Positions 15,914-24,739 of a stretch of DNA of 64,000 nt are shown here, in pieces. Under the pieces are notes generated by a model. It made no database searches. It was not told the origin of the DNA and was given only the letters and a program-made list of their open reading frames with translations. The DNA is taken from the NCBI GenBank assembly GCA_034420695.1, contig DAOULB010000006.1:1-64000 (forward strand), written 5' to 3'. Each line of letters starts with the position of its first letter. Position 1 is the first letter of the stretch. The position numbers and the translations under genes were made by a program. This DNA comes from Io17-Chloro-G2 sp034420695. GTDB taxonomy: Bacteria; Chloroflexota; Dehalococcoidia; Lucifugimonadales; UBA3495.

Positions 15914-16417
15914 ATGGCCGCGAATGAAGATCGTACGTTGGCTGAAGACCTAGCCTGCCCGGTGGAGATTCAGCCGGGGATGGACGAGGCCACTCCCCCA
16001 GGCTGGCAGTGGCGTCGCATCAGTACCAGCCTGCCCAACAAGGCCACCTTCCACATCAACCACAGCGACGTGGGCCGGGTGCTGGTAGACGCCCTGCGCC
16101 CCTCCGATTCGGCCCCCGACGCTCCTTTCGGCGTGGCCAAGGATATACCCATCATCATCCTGGACAGCCTGGACCTGTATTGGGCCGGGGAGTCCCGCAC
16201 CAAGCTCCCCTTGGAGGGCACCAGGGTACCCGTCTCCGACGAGACTATAGCCGGCTCAAAGCGGGCCCTAGCCAGGGACCTGGCCGCACAGCTCCGCCTG
16301 CTGTTGCTGCTGTCAAGTTCCCGCGAGGGAAGAATAGCCCCCCAACTCCGCGCCAACCTGGAATACCTGCAGTCGGTCCTCGGCCCCAAGGAGGAGGAGG
16401 CGAGGGAAGGGCAGTAG
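15914..16417 (+). CDS. hypothetical protein downstream of DUF3467-like gene
   Basis: The 167-residue soluble protein is not recognised. Its middle reads SLPNKATFHINHSDVGRVLV then IPIIILDSLDLYWAGE, and the C-terminal third is a Leu/Arg-rich helix (ALARDLAAQLRLLLLLSSSR). It is separated from the preceding gene by 5 bp, which implies co-translation and a shared role with the DUF3467-like protein. The ATG at 15914 is kept for that spacing; no strong Shine-Dalgarno sequence is present. Confidence 0.65.
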   Translation: MAANEDRTLAEDLACPVEIQPGMDEATPPGWQWRRISTSLPNKATFHINHSDVGRVLVDALRPSDSAPDAPFGVAKDIPIIILDSLDLYWAGESRTKLPLEGTRVPVSDETIAGSKRALARDLAAQLRLLLLLSSSREGRIAPQLRANLEYLQSVLGPKEEEAREGQ

Positions 16418-16489
16418 GGGAACGGAACCGGGTTCCCTAAGACACTTCGGATCTGGAGTGCGAATTTGAACAGAGGGATGAAGGCGTAG

Positions 16490-16696
16490 ATGTCCACCGG
16501 AGACCGGTTAAATGCAGTCGAAGAGAGCCTGCAACTCGTCATAGAAGGCGTGCGAGCCTTGAACGAGCACCAAAGGGTAACGGCAGAAGCCTTCAGGGAG
16601 TCGGTTCGACTGATTTCAGTGCAGATGGAGCGCCTGGAAGAACATCAAGCGGAAACCGATGAGGTTGTGAACAGGATACTCCGGCATCTTATGTAG
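16490..16696 (+). CDS. small coiled-coil protein
   Basis: The 68-residue product is almost one helix with heptad spacing (LNAVEESLQLVIEGVRALNE then LISVQMERLEEHQ). Such proteins often dimerise or act as regulators. GGGATG lies 10 nt before the ATG. It is 72 bp beyond the previous gene on the same strand and convergent with proS. No family recognised; the reading frame is short, so the call is moderate. Confidence 0.5.
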   Translation: MSTGDRLNAVEESLQLVIEGVRALNEHQRVTAEAFRESVRLISVQMERLEEHQAETDEVVNRILRHLM

Positions 16697-16850
16697 CGGA
16701 GCGACAACGGCAACCGGGAATAGCCGCCGGAGTTGGTGGTGGTCATCACTACAGGAATGGAACTGCCCCAGCGCCGCAACTACTACGCGGGCTGGGATTC
16801 GCAAACGGAAAAAGCGTGGTGGGCCGAGCAGGCGACTAAAGGAAGCCCCT

Positions 16851-18569
16851 TCACGCGCCCAGCAGGCGCTGCACTTCCTTGGCCGCATCGGCAATCGGCG
16901 CCAGCGCGGCCTCGGCTTCCCGGCGGGCCTTGATTTCAACGGCGCCCTGACGCAGGTTCCGGGGGCTCATCACCAACCGTACAGGTATACCCAGCAGGTC
17001 GGCATCGTTCAGTTTGACGCCGGCGGTCTGGTCGGGGCGGTCGTCGTATAGGGTCTCAATCCCCTGGTCCCACAGCCCGGTATACAGTGCTTCAGCGGCT
17101 TGGGCAACCTCCGGTTGCGCCAAGTTCAGCCCCACCAAGTGAGCTTGGTAGGGGGCGATGGGCGCGGGGAAAACGATGCCCCTCTCGTCGTTGTTCTGCT
17201 CCACGGCCGCCGCCAGCAGCCTGCCGATGCCGATGCCATAGCACCCCATGATGATGGGCTGCTGCCGCCCTTCCTGGTCCAGGAAGTTGGCGCCCAGGGC
17301 TTCGCTGAAGAAGGTGCCCAGCTTGAAGATGTGACCCACCTCTATGCCCCGGGTGGACTCCAGCCCTTGGCCGCAGTTGGGGCAGAGCCCGCCGGGCTGG
17401 GCCAAAGCGATGTCGGCCATGACGTCCACCTGGAAGTCCCTGGGATAGTTGGCCCCCAGCAGGTGGGTATCCGGCTTGTTGGCCCCGACGACGAAGTTGG
17501 CCCCCTTGGTCACCGAGTTGTCCGCCACTCTCTGCATGTTGGTGATGCCAATTCCCGAGGCCGAGCCCGCCACCAAGCCGGCGGCGGCTACTTCCTCTTC
17601 GCTGGCAAACCGGAGTTCGTTCACGTGGAGAGTGTTCTTGAGCTTGACTTCGTTGACTTCCAAGTCTCCCCGGATGGTCACAAAGGTCATTTCGCCGTCG
17701 GCCATATAGAAGACGGCCTTCAGGGTCTTCTCCGGTGGCACGTTCAGGAAATCGCACAGGTCGGCGATGGTCTTGAGCCCTGGAGTGCTGACTTCCTCGA
17801 GGGACTTTTCGTCCTCGGCGGGAACATCCGGGATCCGGGCCTCGGCCTTTTCCGAATTGGCGGTGTAGCCGCACCCGGGGCAGTGGATGACCGTGTCCTC
17901 CCCTGCGCTGGTGGGAAGCAGGAATTCGTGGGAGTCCTTGCCGCCGATGGCCCCGCTGTCGGCTTCGGCCATCAGGACGGGAAGGCCGCAGCGGCGGTAG
18001 ATGTTGCGGTAGGCTTGGGCCATGGCTTGGTAGGTGCGGTCCAAAGACTCCTCATCACTGTCAAAGCTGTAGGCGTCCTTCATTGTGAATTCCCGCACCC
18101 GGATGAGCCCGGCCCGCGGCCTGGGCTCGTCGCGGAATTTGGTCTGGAACTGGTACAGGATTACGGGCAGGTCGCGGTAGCTCTGGACGTTGGCCCTAAC
18201 GATGTTGGTAACCACCTCTTCGTGGGTGGGGGCCAGCACCATGGGGCGGCCCCGGCGGTCCTGCAGCGAGAAAAGGTTCTCGCCGAAGGCGGCGGCGCGG
18301 CCGGTCTCGTCCCACAGTTCCCGGGGATGCAGCGCCGGCATGGAGATTTCCTGCCCCCCGGCGGCGTCTATCTCTTCCCGGACGATGTTCTCTATCTTGC
18401 GCAGGGAGCGCCAAGCCAAGGGCAGCGAGGCATAGACCCCGGCGGCCACTTGGTGGATGAAGCCTGCCCGGAGCATCAGCCGGTGGCTGACGGCTTCGCT
18501 TTCTGCCTCACCTTCGGCGCCGGTCAAACCCTCCCTTAGGGTCCGGGTGGCGAGCTTGGTGAACTTCAT
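16851..18569 (-). CDS. proS: prolyl-tRNA synthetase
   Basis: The 572-residue bacterial-type enzyme charges tRNA-Pro. Class II motifs are present: LPLAWRSLRKIENIVREEID (motif 1), APTHEEVVTNIVRANVQSY and KFRDEPRPRAGLIRVREF (motif 2), and MGCYGIGIGRLLAAAVEQ (motif 3). The INS editing domain lies at about 225-380 (LKAVFYMADGEMTFVTIRGD), and the anticodon-binding domain is at the C-terminus. The start overlaps the ispG stop by ATGA (18566-18569). It is the last gene of the rpsB-proS operon. Confidence 0.97.
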   Translation of the reverse strand: MKFTKLATRTLREGLTGAEGEAESEAVSHRLMLRAGFIHQVAAGVYASLPLAWRSLRKIENIVREEIDAAGGQEISMPALHPRELWDETGRAAAFGENLFSLQDRRGRPMVLAPTHEEVVTNIVRANVQSYRDLPVILYQFQTKFRDEPRPRAGLIRVREFTMKDAYSFDSDEESLDRTYQAMAQAYRNIYRRCGLPVLMAEADSGAIGGKDSHEFLLPTSAGEDTVIHCPGCGYTANSEKAEARIPDVPAEDEKSLEEVSTPGLKTIADLCDFLNVPPEKTLKAVFYMADGEMTFVTIRGDLEVNEVKLKNTLHVNELRFASEEEVAAAGLVAGSASGIGITNMQRVADNSVTKGANFVVGANKPDTHLLGANYPRDFQVDVMADIALAQPGGLCPNCGQGLESTRGIEVGHIFKLGTFFSEALGANFLDQEGRQQPIIMGCYGIGIGRLLAAAVEQNNDERGIVFPAPIAPYQAHLVGLNLAQPEVAQAAEALYTGLWDQGIETLYDDRPDQTAGVKLNDADLLGIPVRLVMSPRNLRQGAVEIKARREAEAALAPIADAAKEVQRLLGA

Positions 18570-19699
18570 GCTACGGGAGTATTCTCCACCTCTTCCATCA
18601 GGGCCGGAAGCATCTCCTCCGCGGTTACCACCCGCACCTTTTCCCCTTTGCGGAATATCACCGCCCGGCCGGCTCCGGCGGCAATGCCAACGTCGGCGTC
18701 CTTGGCTTCCCCGGGGCCGTTGACCTCGCAGCCCATCACCGCCACCGACACCTCCTTGTCGTTCTTCTTCAGGAGGGCGTCCACTTGGTTGGCCAGCTTA
18801 ACCACGTCCACGTCGGCCCTGCCGCAACTGGGGCAGGCCACCAGGATGGCCCCCTTGCGGCGCAGGTTCAGGGACTTGAGAATTTCGTAACCGGCGGCCA
18901 CTTCGTCCAGCGAGTCGCCGCTGAGAGACACCCGGATGGTATCGCCAATGCCTTGGTACAGCAGCAGGGACAAGCCCACCGCGGTGCGAATCGAACCCGC
19001 CTGGAGGGTGCCCGCCTCGGTGATTCCCAAGTGCAGTGGGTAGGGGACCATTTCCGCCAAGCGGGAATAGGCATCTACGGTGGTGGGAACGTCGAAGGCT
19101 TTCATGGAAATCTTGATCTGGTCGAAGTCCTGGGCTTCCAGGAGGCTAATCTCCCAGAGGGCGGTGGCCACCATGTGGTCCACGACGCTGTAGTCGCCTT
19201 CCCCGGCCTCCCCGGCCTTCGGCAGCTTATTCACCAAGTCCATGTGCCGGGAGAAGCCCCGGGTGCGTCCAATGCCGCCCACGGGAGGGAGGCTGCCGAA
19301 ATTCACGCCTATTCGTATCGGTATGTTCCTTTCCTTGGCGGCGGCCACAACCTGCTTGACCTGCTCCTCATCCCGCAGGTTGCCGGGGTTCAAGCGCAGG
19401 CAGTCCACTCCGCCTTTGGCGCACTCCAAGGCCAGTTGGTAGTGGAAGTGGATGTCTGCTACCAAAGGAATGCGAATCTGCTTCTTGATTTCGCCCATCG
19501 CCTTGGCGGCTTCCATGTCGGGGACCGCACTGCGGATGATTTCGCAGCCGGCGTCTTCCAGTTCGTGTATCTGCCGGACTGTGGCTGCTACGTCCCGGGT
19601 GTCGGTCTTGGTCATGGACTGCACCGTGATGTCGGCGCCGCCGCCTACCTTGACGTCACCCACGTACACCGGCTTGGTGGGCCTACGTTTGATGGTCAC
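18566..19699 (-). CDS. ispG: 4-hydroxy-3-methylbut-2-enyl diphosphate synthase (flavodoxin)
   Basis: IspG carries out the penultimate step of the MEP isoprenoid pathway with a 4Fe-4S cluster. The 377-residue protein has VYVGDVKVGGGADITVQSMT at the start, the TIM barrel (VADIHFHYQLALECAKGGVD) and the C-terminal cluster ligands in ACPSCGR and VMGCEVNGPGEA. The start is GTG at 19699 with GAGAGGTG 7 nt upstream; an open extension to 19936 is not homologous and is excluded. It is 107 bp from rseP, and dxr of the same pathway lies in the same operon. Confidence 0.95.
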   Translation of the reverse strand: MTIKRRPTKPVYVGDVKVGGGADITVQSMTKTDTRDVAATVRQIHELEDAGCEIIRSAVPDMEAAKAMGEIKKQIRIPLVADIHFHYQLALECAKGGVDCLRLNPGNLRDEEQVKQVVAAAKERNIPIRIGVNFGSLPPVGGIGRTRGFSRHMDLVNKLPKAGEAGEGDYSVVDHMVATALWEISLLEAQDFDQIKISMKAFDVPTTVDAYSRLAEMVPYPLHLGITEAGTLQAGSIRTAVGLSLLLYQGIGDTIRVSLSGDSLDEVAAGYEILKSLNLRRKGAILVACPSCGRADVDVVKLANQVDALLKKNDKEVSVAVMGCEVNGPGEAKDADVGIAAGAGRAVIFRKGEKVRVVTAEEMLPALMEEVENTPVA

Positions 19700-19806
19700 T
19701 GTATAGCACCTCTCAACACCGGGTGTGGTATTGCTGGATATTATACGACACGGAGACAGAGGGGCCGGCAAGAAGGGACTTGCGATTGGGAAAGTCTTGC
19801 TCTGTA

Positions 19807-21405
19807 TCAGCCGGGCAGCAACTGGCGGATGTCGTTGGCCGTGATGAGCAGGATGCCGGCAATGAGCACCACGAACCCGATCAGATGCACCAGCCCTTCC
19901 CTTTCCGGGGGTACCCGGCGCCCCCGCCTCAGCCATTCCAGCACCACGAACACCAAGCGGCCGCCGTCCAGCATGGGGATCGGCAGGATGTTGATGATGG
20001 CCAAGTTGACGCTCAGGAGGATCGTGATAACCAGCCAGCCGGTGAAGCCACCTTCCCGGGTGAATTCACCGGCCACCTTGGCGATGCCCACCGGCCCGGC
20101 AACTTGGGGGGCGTTGCCCGATGATATTGCCCCCATCAGGCCCTGCTTGACCAGCACCAGCAGTTCCCATGTGCTGACGAAGCTGGCGGGAACTGCCGAC
20201 CAGAGGGGCTCGGACCTGGTCTCCTCACGGGCGTTTACCAGCCTGGTGGTTGCCCCGGTGAGCCACTGTTGTGCATCCGGCTGCTCGAATGCCGGTGTGA
20301 CCCGGACCGTCCGTTGCTGGCCGGACTGCTCCAGCACCCATTCCATTTCGGAGCCTTGGTTAAGGGCTATGGCCCCGGTCAATTGACCGATGGCCGAAAT
20401 CGACCTTTCCCCGGCGGCAACCACCGAGTCCCCCTCCCGGATGCCGGCGGCTGACGCCGGGGAACCCGGGGCGACTTGGACGACTACCACCCGGCCCTCT
20501 TGCTCCACGATGTTGATTCCCACCAGCCAGCGCCCCTCGGGGACGCCGAACTCCGGCTCGATTATAGCCCGTTCCTGCACTCCGTTACGCAGCAGCAGCC
20601 ATTCCATGGCCGAGCCGCCGTTCAGATTTACCAAGCGGGCCAAGTCGGGGACGGCTTCTATTTTTTCGCCGCTGGCCGACAGCACTATGTCCCCCGGCAA
20701 CAGCCCGGCGGCCTCGGCCGGCGATGCTTGAGAAACTTCCGTGACCTGCACCTGCCCCACCACGACGCTCTGGGGGACCATGAACAGGATGGTGAAGATG
20801 ACCAGCGGGAGAATGGCGTTCATCAGGGAGCCTGCTGCCAAGACTACGATCCTGGTGCCGGCGCCCTTGCCGGCCAGGCTGCGGGGAACGTTGGGATTGT
20901 TCTCACCGGCCAACCGGACGAACCCGCCCAAGGGCGCCCAGTTTAGAGAGTAGAGCAAATCGGCCAAGATAAACGACCCGCCGTCCATGTCCCGGATCTT
21001 GCCTTCGTGCCTGAGCAGGTCTTCCGATCCGGCGTTTTCTTCTATGGAAGCGGGCTGTTCCTGGGGTTCCTGGCGGTTGCGCTTCAACAGGGAACGGGAA
21101 GGCACAACCTCCACGTAGCGGGCCACCAAGTTTCCGTGAATGTCTTCACTGGAACTGACCCGGACCAGCTGTCCTTTGGCCAACTCCAAGCTGCTGGAAA
21201 CACCGCTGAAGCTGGTGGAAGGGTCCAGCAGCACCCTGGTACGTCCGGTGTAAAGCACCAGGGCCCTGGGCGGAAAGCCAATTCCGAACTCCAGGACCTT
21301 GACGCCCATGGCCCGGGCCGTGGCAAAGTGGCCCAACTCGTGCACCACCACCAGGAACACGAGCATGGGGACAATTGCGCCGATGGCTATCAGGACGGTT
21401 TCCAT
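19807..21405 (-). CDS. rseP: RIP metalloprotease RseP with two PDZ domains
   Basis: RseP is a membrane site-2 protease that releases regulators such as anti-sigma factors. The 532-residue protein has HELGH (His22, Glu23, His26) in the first membrane helix, two central PDZ domains (around ASPAEAAGLLPGDIVLSASG and SPASAAGIREGDSVVAAGE) and the C-terminal LPIPMLDGGRLVF motif with the third zinc ligand. It is longer than the usual 350-450 residues because of an insertion at about 60-135 between the HELGH helix and FVRLAGE. Its position between dxr and ispG is conserved in many bacteria. Confidence 0.95.
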   Translation of the reverse strand: METVLIAIGAIVPMLVFLVVVHELGHFATARAMGVKVLEFGIGFPPRALVLYTGRTRVLLDPSTSFSGVSSSLELAKGQLVRVSSSEDIHGNLVARYVEVVPSRSLLKRNRQEPQEQPASIEENAGSEDLLRHEGKIRDMDGGSFILADLLYSLNWAPLGGFVRLAGENNPNVPRSLAGKGAGTRIVVLAAGSLMNAILPLVIFTILFMVPQSVVVGQVQVTEVSQASPAEAAGLLPGDIVLSASGEKIEAVPDLARLVNLNGGSAMEWLLLRNGVQERAIIEPEFGVPEGRWLVGINIVEQEGRVVVVQVAPGSPASAAGIREGDSVVAAGERSISAIGQLTGAIALNQGSEMEWVLEQSGQQRTVRVTPAFEQPDAQQWLTGATTRLVNAREETRSEPLWSAVPASFVSTWELLVLVKQGLMGAISSGNAPQVAGPVGIAKVAGEFTREGGFTGWLVITILLSVNLAIINILPIPMLDGGRLVFVVLEWLRRGRRVPPEREGLVHLIGFVVLIAGILLITANDIRQLLPG

Positions 21406-21444
21406 GTTTAGTCAAGCTGCGGCCGGGCCGTTGAACGGCGGCTG

Positions 21445-22563
21445 CTAGCTTTTCACCAGTTCTTGGGCCCGGCGCGTGGCCCAGCGGTCAACTTCCATCA
21501 ACTCTTCGGCGTCCATGCCTGGAGATGAGTCGTGCTCCGACAGCACCCGGTCCACCAGCTTTGGGATGTCGGTGAACCCTATCTTGTTGTCCAGGAAAGC
21601 GTGGACTGCCACCTCATCGGCGGCGCTCAACACGGCAGGGTAGGTCCCGCCCTGCCGCCCTGCCGACACTGCCAGGCTGAAACAGGGGTACCGTTCTTCT
21701 TCCAAGGGCTGAAAAGTCAAGGAGTGGGGAATTCCGGTGTCCAGCCTGGGTATCATGTCGTTGGGCAGGCGCTGGGGATAGAAGAGGGAGTACTGGATGG
21801 GCAGCCTCATGTCGGGCGGTCCCATCTGGGCCTTCACCGAACCGTCGGCGAACTCCACCATGGAGTGAATGGTGCTCTGAGGGTGCACCACTACCTCTAT
21901 CTGGTCCCAAGGCACTCCGAACAGCCAGTGGGACTCGATCACCTCGAAGGCCTTATTCATCAGCGTGGCCGAATCTATGGTGATCTTGTTCCCCATCTGC
22001 CATGTTGGGTGCTTCAGGGCTTCGGCGGGTGAAACCCGTTCCAGTTCTTCCAAGGGCGTGGACCGGAAAGGGCCGCCGGAAGCGGTTATCATCAGCCGCC
22101 GTATTTCGTTGTCCTCCCCTTGGAGGCATTGCCAGATAGCGCTTGGTTCGCTGTCAACCGGGAGGACGGCGCCGCCGTAACGCCTTTCCTGCTCCTTGAT
22201 GAGGGAGCCTGCCATAACGATGGGCTCTTTGTTGGAAAGGGCCACCCGCTTGCCCAGCTTGAGGGCGTTCAGGGTGGGAACCAAGCCCACGCTGCCGATA
22301 GTGGCCACCATCACTAAGTCTACCTCATCAAGGCAGACCATCTCCGGCATGGACAGGATGAAGGCTCCCGGAGGCAGGGATTCCAGGGGATTGAGGCTGT
22401 ATACGTACCGGGGGCTGAATTCCTGGACCTGCTGCTGGAACAAGCCGGAGTTGTTTCCGGCGGCCAGACCGACCACCTCGAACTCTTCGGGGAAGGCCCT
22501 TACAACATCCAGGGTCTGCGTGCCGATAGAGCCCGTAGAGCCCAGGACGACTATTCTCTTCAT
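21445..22563 (-). CDS. dxr: 1-deoxy-D-xylulose 5-phosphate reductoisomerase
   Basis: DXR is the first committed enzyme of the MEP isoprenoid pathway. The 372-residue protein has the NADPH-binding start MKRIVVLGSTGSIGTQTLDV, the KRVALSNKEPIVMAG segment, the metal and substrate loop VDSEPSAIWQ and the SGGPFRSTPLEEL flexible loop. Its start overlaps the cdsA stop by 4 bp (22560-22563). With ispG downstream it shows that this operon supplies isoprenoid precursors for uppS. Confidence 0.97.
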   Translation of the reverse strand: MKRIVVLGSTGSIGTQTLDVVRAFPEEFEVVGLAAGNNSGLFQQQVQEFSPRYVYSLNPLESLPPGAFILSMPEMVCLDEVDLVMVATIGSVGLVPTLNALKLGKRVALSNKEPIVMAGSLIKEQERRYGGAVLPVDSEPSAIWQCLQGEDNEIRRLMITASGGPFRSTPLEELERVSPAEALKHPTWQMGNKITIDSATLMNKAFEVIESHWLFGVPWDQIEVVVHPQSTIHSMVEFADGSVKAQMGPPDMRLPIQYSLFYPQRLPNDMIPRLDTGIPHSLTFQPLEEERYPCFSLAVSAGRQGGTYPAVLSAADEVAVHAFLDNKIGFTDIPKLVDRVLSEHDSSPGMDAEELMEVDRWATRRAQELVKS

Positions 22564-23396
22564 GGCCTCACCACCACAGCGACTAGATAATACAATGTGG
22601 GAATTGACACCACAATGCTGTCCAACCGGTCTAGGATGCCGCCGTGTCCTGGGATTATACTACCGGCGTCCTTGACCCTGGAAATGCGTTTCAGCTTGGA
22701 TTCGGCTAAATCCCCCACTTGGGCGGCAACGCCGACAGCGATTCCGAGCAATGCCTGCACCCATACCGGTGTTCCCAGTTCTAGGATCTGCCCCAAGGCC
22801 ACGGCCGCGGCTACCGCAGCCGCCATCCCCCCGGCGGCGCCCTCCCAAGTCTTCCCAGGACTGATGGCGGGCGCCATGGGGCGCCTGCCGAGGGAGCGGC
22901 CGACCAGGAATGCCCCGGTGTCGGTTGCGAATGTGGCCAGAAGGGCAAACAGCAGGTAATTCCTGCCCAGTTCGCCGGGTTCCCCCCATTCCCGCAGCGC
23001 GGCGGCATGGGCCAAGAGGAACCCGGCGTAGATTCCCCCCGCCAGCACAAATGCCAAGGTCTGAATGCCCTGCCTGCCGGTATGGAAGGCCACAGTCCAC
23101 AGCATGGCCGCAAAGCCGCCGGCGGCGAGAATTCCCCCGGAAATTACTAGGAAGTTTTCTAACCCCGATGCTGCCTGCGCACCGAGAACCAAGGCGGCCG
23201 CCCACATTGCTCCGAGAAGCAGCGGAGGCCGTCCCCCGGACGCGGCCACAGAGACGGTGGGAATGAGCCGGTAAAATTCCCGTATCGCCAGCACCGCAAC
23301 GGCCAGCACCAGCAGGGTAAGCCAAGGCGCCCCCCACCATACCGCGGCCAGCAGGACGGGAAGCCCCACCGCAGCGGAGGCAGCCCGGGGCAGCAA
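22560..23396 (-). CDS. cdsA: phosphatidate cytidylyltransferase
   Basis: CdsA makes CDP-diacylglycerol for phospholipid synthesis. The 278-residue protein is highly hydrophobic with about seven membrane helices and ends with the family signature: SKLKRISRVKDAGSIIPGHG followed by GILDRLDSI. The preceding SPGKTWEGAAGG is also conserved. The start is TTG at 23396, 3 nt after the uppS stop codon; no ATG fits. It overlaps dxr at its end. Confidence 0.95.
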   Translation of the reverse strand: MLPRAASAAVGLPVLLAAVWWGAPWLTLLVLAVAVLAIREFYRLIPTVSVAASGGRPPLLLGAMWAAALVLGAQAASGLENFLVISGGILAAGGFAAMLWTVAFHTGRQGIQTLAFVLAGGIYAGFLLAHAAALREWGEPGELGRNYLLFALLATFATDTGAFLVGRSLGRRPMAPAISPGKTWEGAAGGMAAAVAAAVALGQILELGTPVWVQALLGIAVGVAAQVGDLAESKLKRISRVKDAGSIIPGHGGILDRLDSIVVSIPTLYYLVAVVVRP

Positions 23397-23399
23397 GGG

Positions 23400-24143
23400 T
23401 CAGTTTCCCGACTTAACTCTGCCGAAGCGCCTTTCGCGGTTCCCGAAGTCCTCCAGGACCCGCTCCAATTCGGCCGAGTCCAAGTCGGGCCAGAGCGTGG
23501 GGGTGTGGTAGTACTCGCTGTAGGCGGACTGCCACAGGAGGAAATTGCTGATGCGCATCTCCCCGCCTGTGCGGACTATCAGGTCCGGGTCGGGGCAATG
23601 GGCGGTGAAAAGGTAGGAGTTGAACCTTTCTTCCGTCAGATCTTCCGCGGGAATGCCGTCCCGGATCACCCTTTGCACCGCGTCCAATATCTCGTCCCGT
23701 CCGCCATAATCGAATGCTACGTTCAGGGTGATGCCGGTGTTGCCTGCGGTCTGCTCCTGTACCCTGAGCACCTCTTGTTGTACTTCTGGGCTTAACCGGT
23801 GCATCTTGCCAATGTGGATCACTCGGACCCCGGCTTCGTGGAGGGCTTGCGCCTGCTCCTTCAAGGCTGCGTAGAGCACCTCCAAGATGCCCTGCACCTC
23901 GGCCTCGGGGCGGTTCCAGTTCTCGGTGGAGAAAGCGAAAAGGGTGACGAAGCTCACGCCCTTGGAGGACAGGCATTCCAGGATGCTCTGAATAGAACCG
24001 GCGCCTACTTTATGCCCGGCCAGCCTGGGCAAACCCTGCTTCCGGGCCCAGCGCCCGTTGCCGTCCATGATTATCGCCACATGCGACGGAACTTTGGGGT
24101 TGGGAGGGTTTTTTCTGGGAGTGGGCTCGGCACGGACTTGCAT
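23400..24143 (-). CDS. uppS: isoprenyl transferase (undecaprenyl diphosphate synthase)
   Basis: UppS condenses isopentenyl diphosphate into the lipid carrier for cell-wall synthesis. The 247-residue cis-prenyltransferase has VAIIMDGNGRWARKQGLPR with the catalytic Asp, then TLFAFSTENWNRP, YGGRDEILDAV, and the C-terminal PDLIVRTGGEMRISNFLLWQ and SEYYHTPTLWPD motifs. It lies 3 bp after frr and 3 bp before cdsA, consistent with one tightly packed operon. Confidence 0.97.
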   Translation of the reverse strand: MQVRAEPTPRKNPPNPKVPSHVAIIMDGNGRWARKQGLPRLAGHKVGAGSIQSILECLSSKGVSFVTLFAFSTENWNRPEAEVQGILEVLYAALKEQAQALHEAGVRVIHIGKMHRLSPEVQQEVLRVQEQTAGNTGITLNVAFDYGGRDEILDAVQRVIRDGIPAEDLTEERFNSYLFTAHCPDPDLIVRTGGEMRISNFLLWQSAYSEYYHTPTLWPDLDSAELERVLEDFGNRERRFGRVKSGN

Positions 24144-24146
24144 CGG

Positions 24147-24737
24147 CTAGACCTGCATGATTTCCGCTTCCTTGGCGCTGGCCACCTCGTCCGCCTGCTT
24201 GGTGTGGCTGTCGGTGGCCTTTTGAAGCTGGTCCTGGGCCCGCCGATTCTGGTCCTGGGAGATGGCCTTGTCCCTTTCCATCTTCCTCAGGGATTCCACG
24301 CCATCCCGCCGGACGTTGCGTATTGCCACTTTGCCGTCTTCTATCTTCTTCTTCAGCAGCCGGACCATTTCCTGACGCCGCTCTTGGTTCAGGGGCGGGA
24401 TGGGAATGGTGATGTTGTTGCCGTCGTTGGAGGGGTTGAACCCCATCTCCGACTTCATCAGGCTCCGCTCTATCTCTTGAAGGGAACCCTTGTCCCAAGG
24501 CTGCACCAGGATGGCCCGGGGGTCCGGAGCGGAAATGGAAGCAATTTGCTTCAGGGGAGTGGGGGAACCGTAGTATTCAACCGACAGGTTTTCCACCAAG
24601 GCCGGGGTTGCCCGTCCGGTGCGCAGGGTGCTCAATTCCAGCTTCAAGGCTTCAATAGCTTGGTCCATTCTCCTGCCGGTGTCGGACAAGACATCGTCAG
24701 GCGTGGCTTCGGGACGGTTCTCGCTCTTTTGTGCCAT
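24147..24737 (-). CDS. frr: ribosome recycling factor
   Basis: RRF splits post-termination ribosomes together with EF-G. The 196-residue protein contains LKLELSTLRTGRATPALVEN, VEYYGSPTPLKQIASISAPD and the C-terminal KQADEVASAKEAEIMQV helix. ATG at 24737 is preferred over TTG at 24743 because GAGAGG lies 8 nt upstream and the TTG would overlap the pyrH stop. It has about a 10-residue extra N-terminus relative to the E. coli protein. Confidence 0.97.
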   Translation of the reverse strand: MAQKSENRPEATPDDVLSDTGRRMDQAIEALKLELSTLRTGRATPALVENLSVEYYGSPTPLKQIASISAPDPRAILVQPWDKGSLQEIERSLMKSEMGFNPSNDGNNITIPIPPLNQERRQEMVRLLKKKIEDGKVAIRNVRRDGVESLRKMERDKAISQDQNRRAQDQLQKATDSHTKQADEVASAKEAEIMQV

Positions 24738-24739
24738 GG

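Noticed and set aside
17100..18539. 479-codon rightward open frame
   Set aside because: It is fully antisense to proS, whose motifs are complete; no independent domain is seen.
18785..20386. 533-codon rightward open frame across ispG and rseP
   Set aside because: It is antisense to two well-supported genes and has no recognisable domain.
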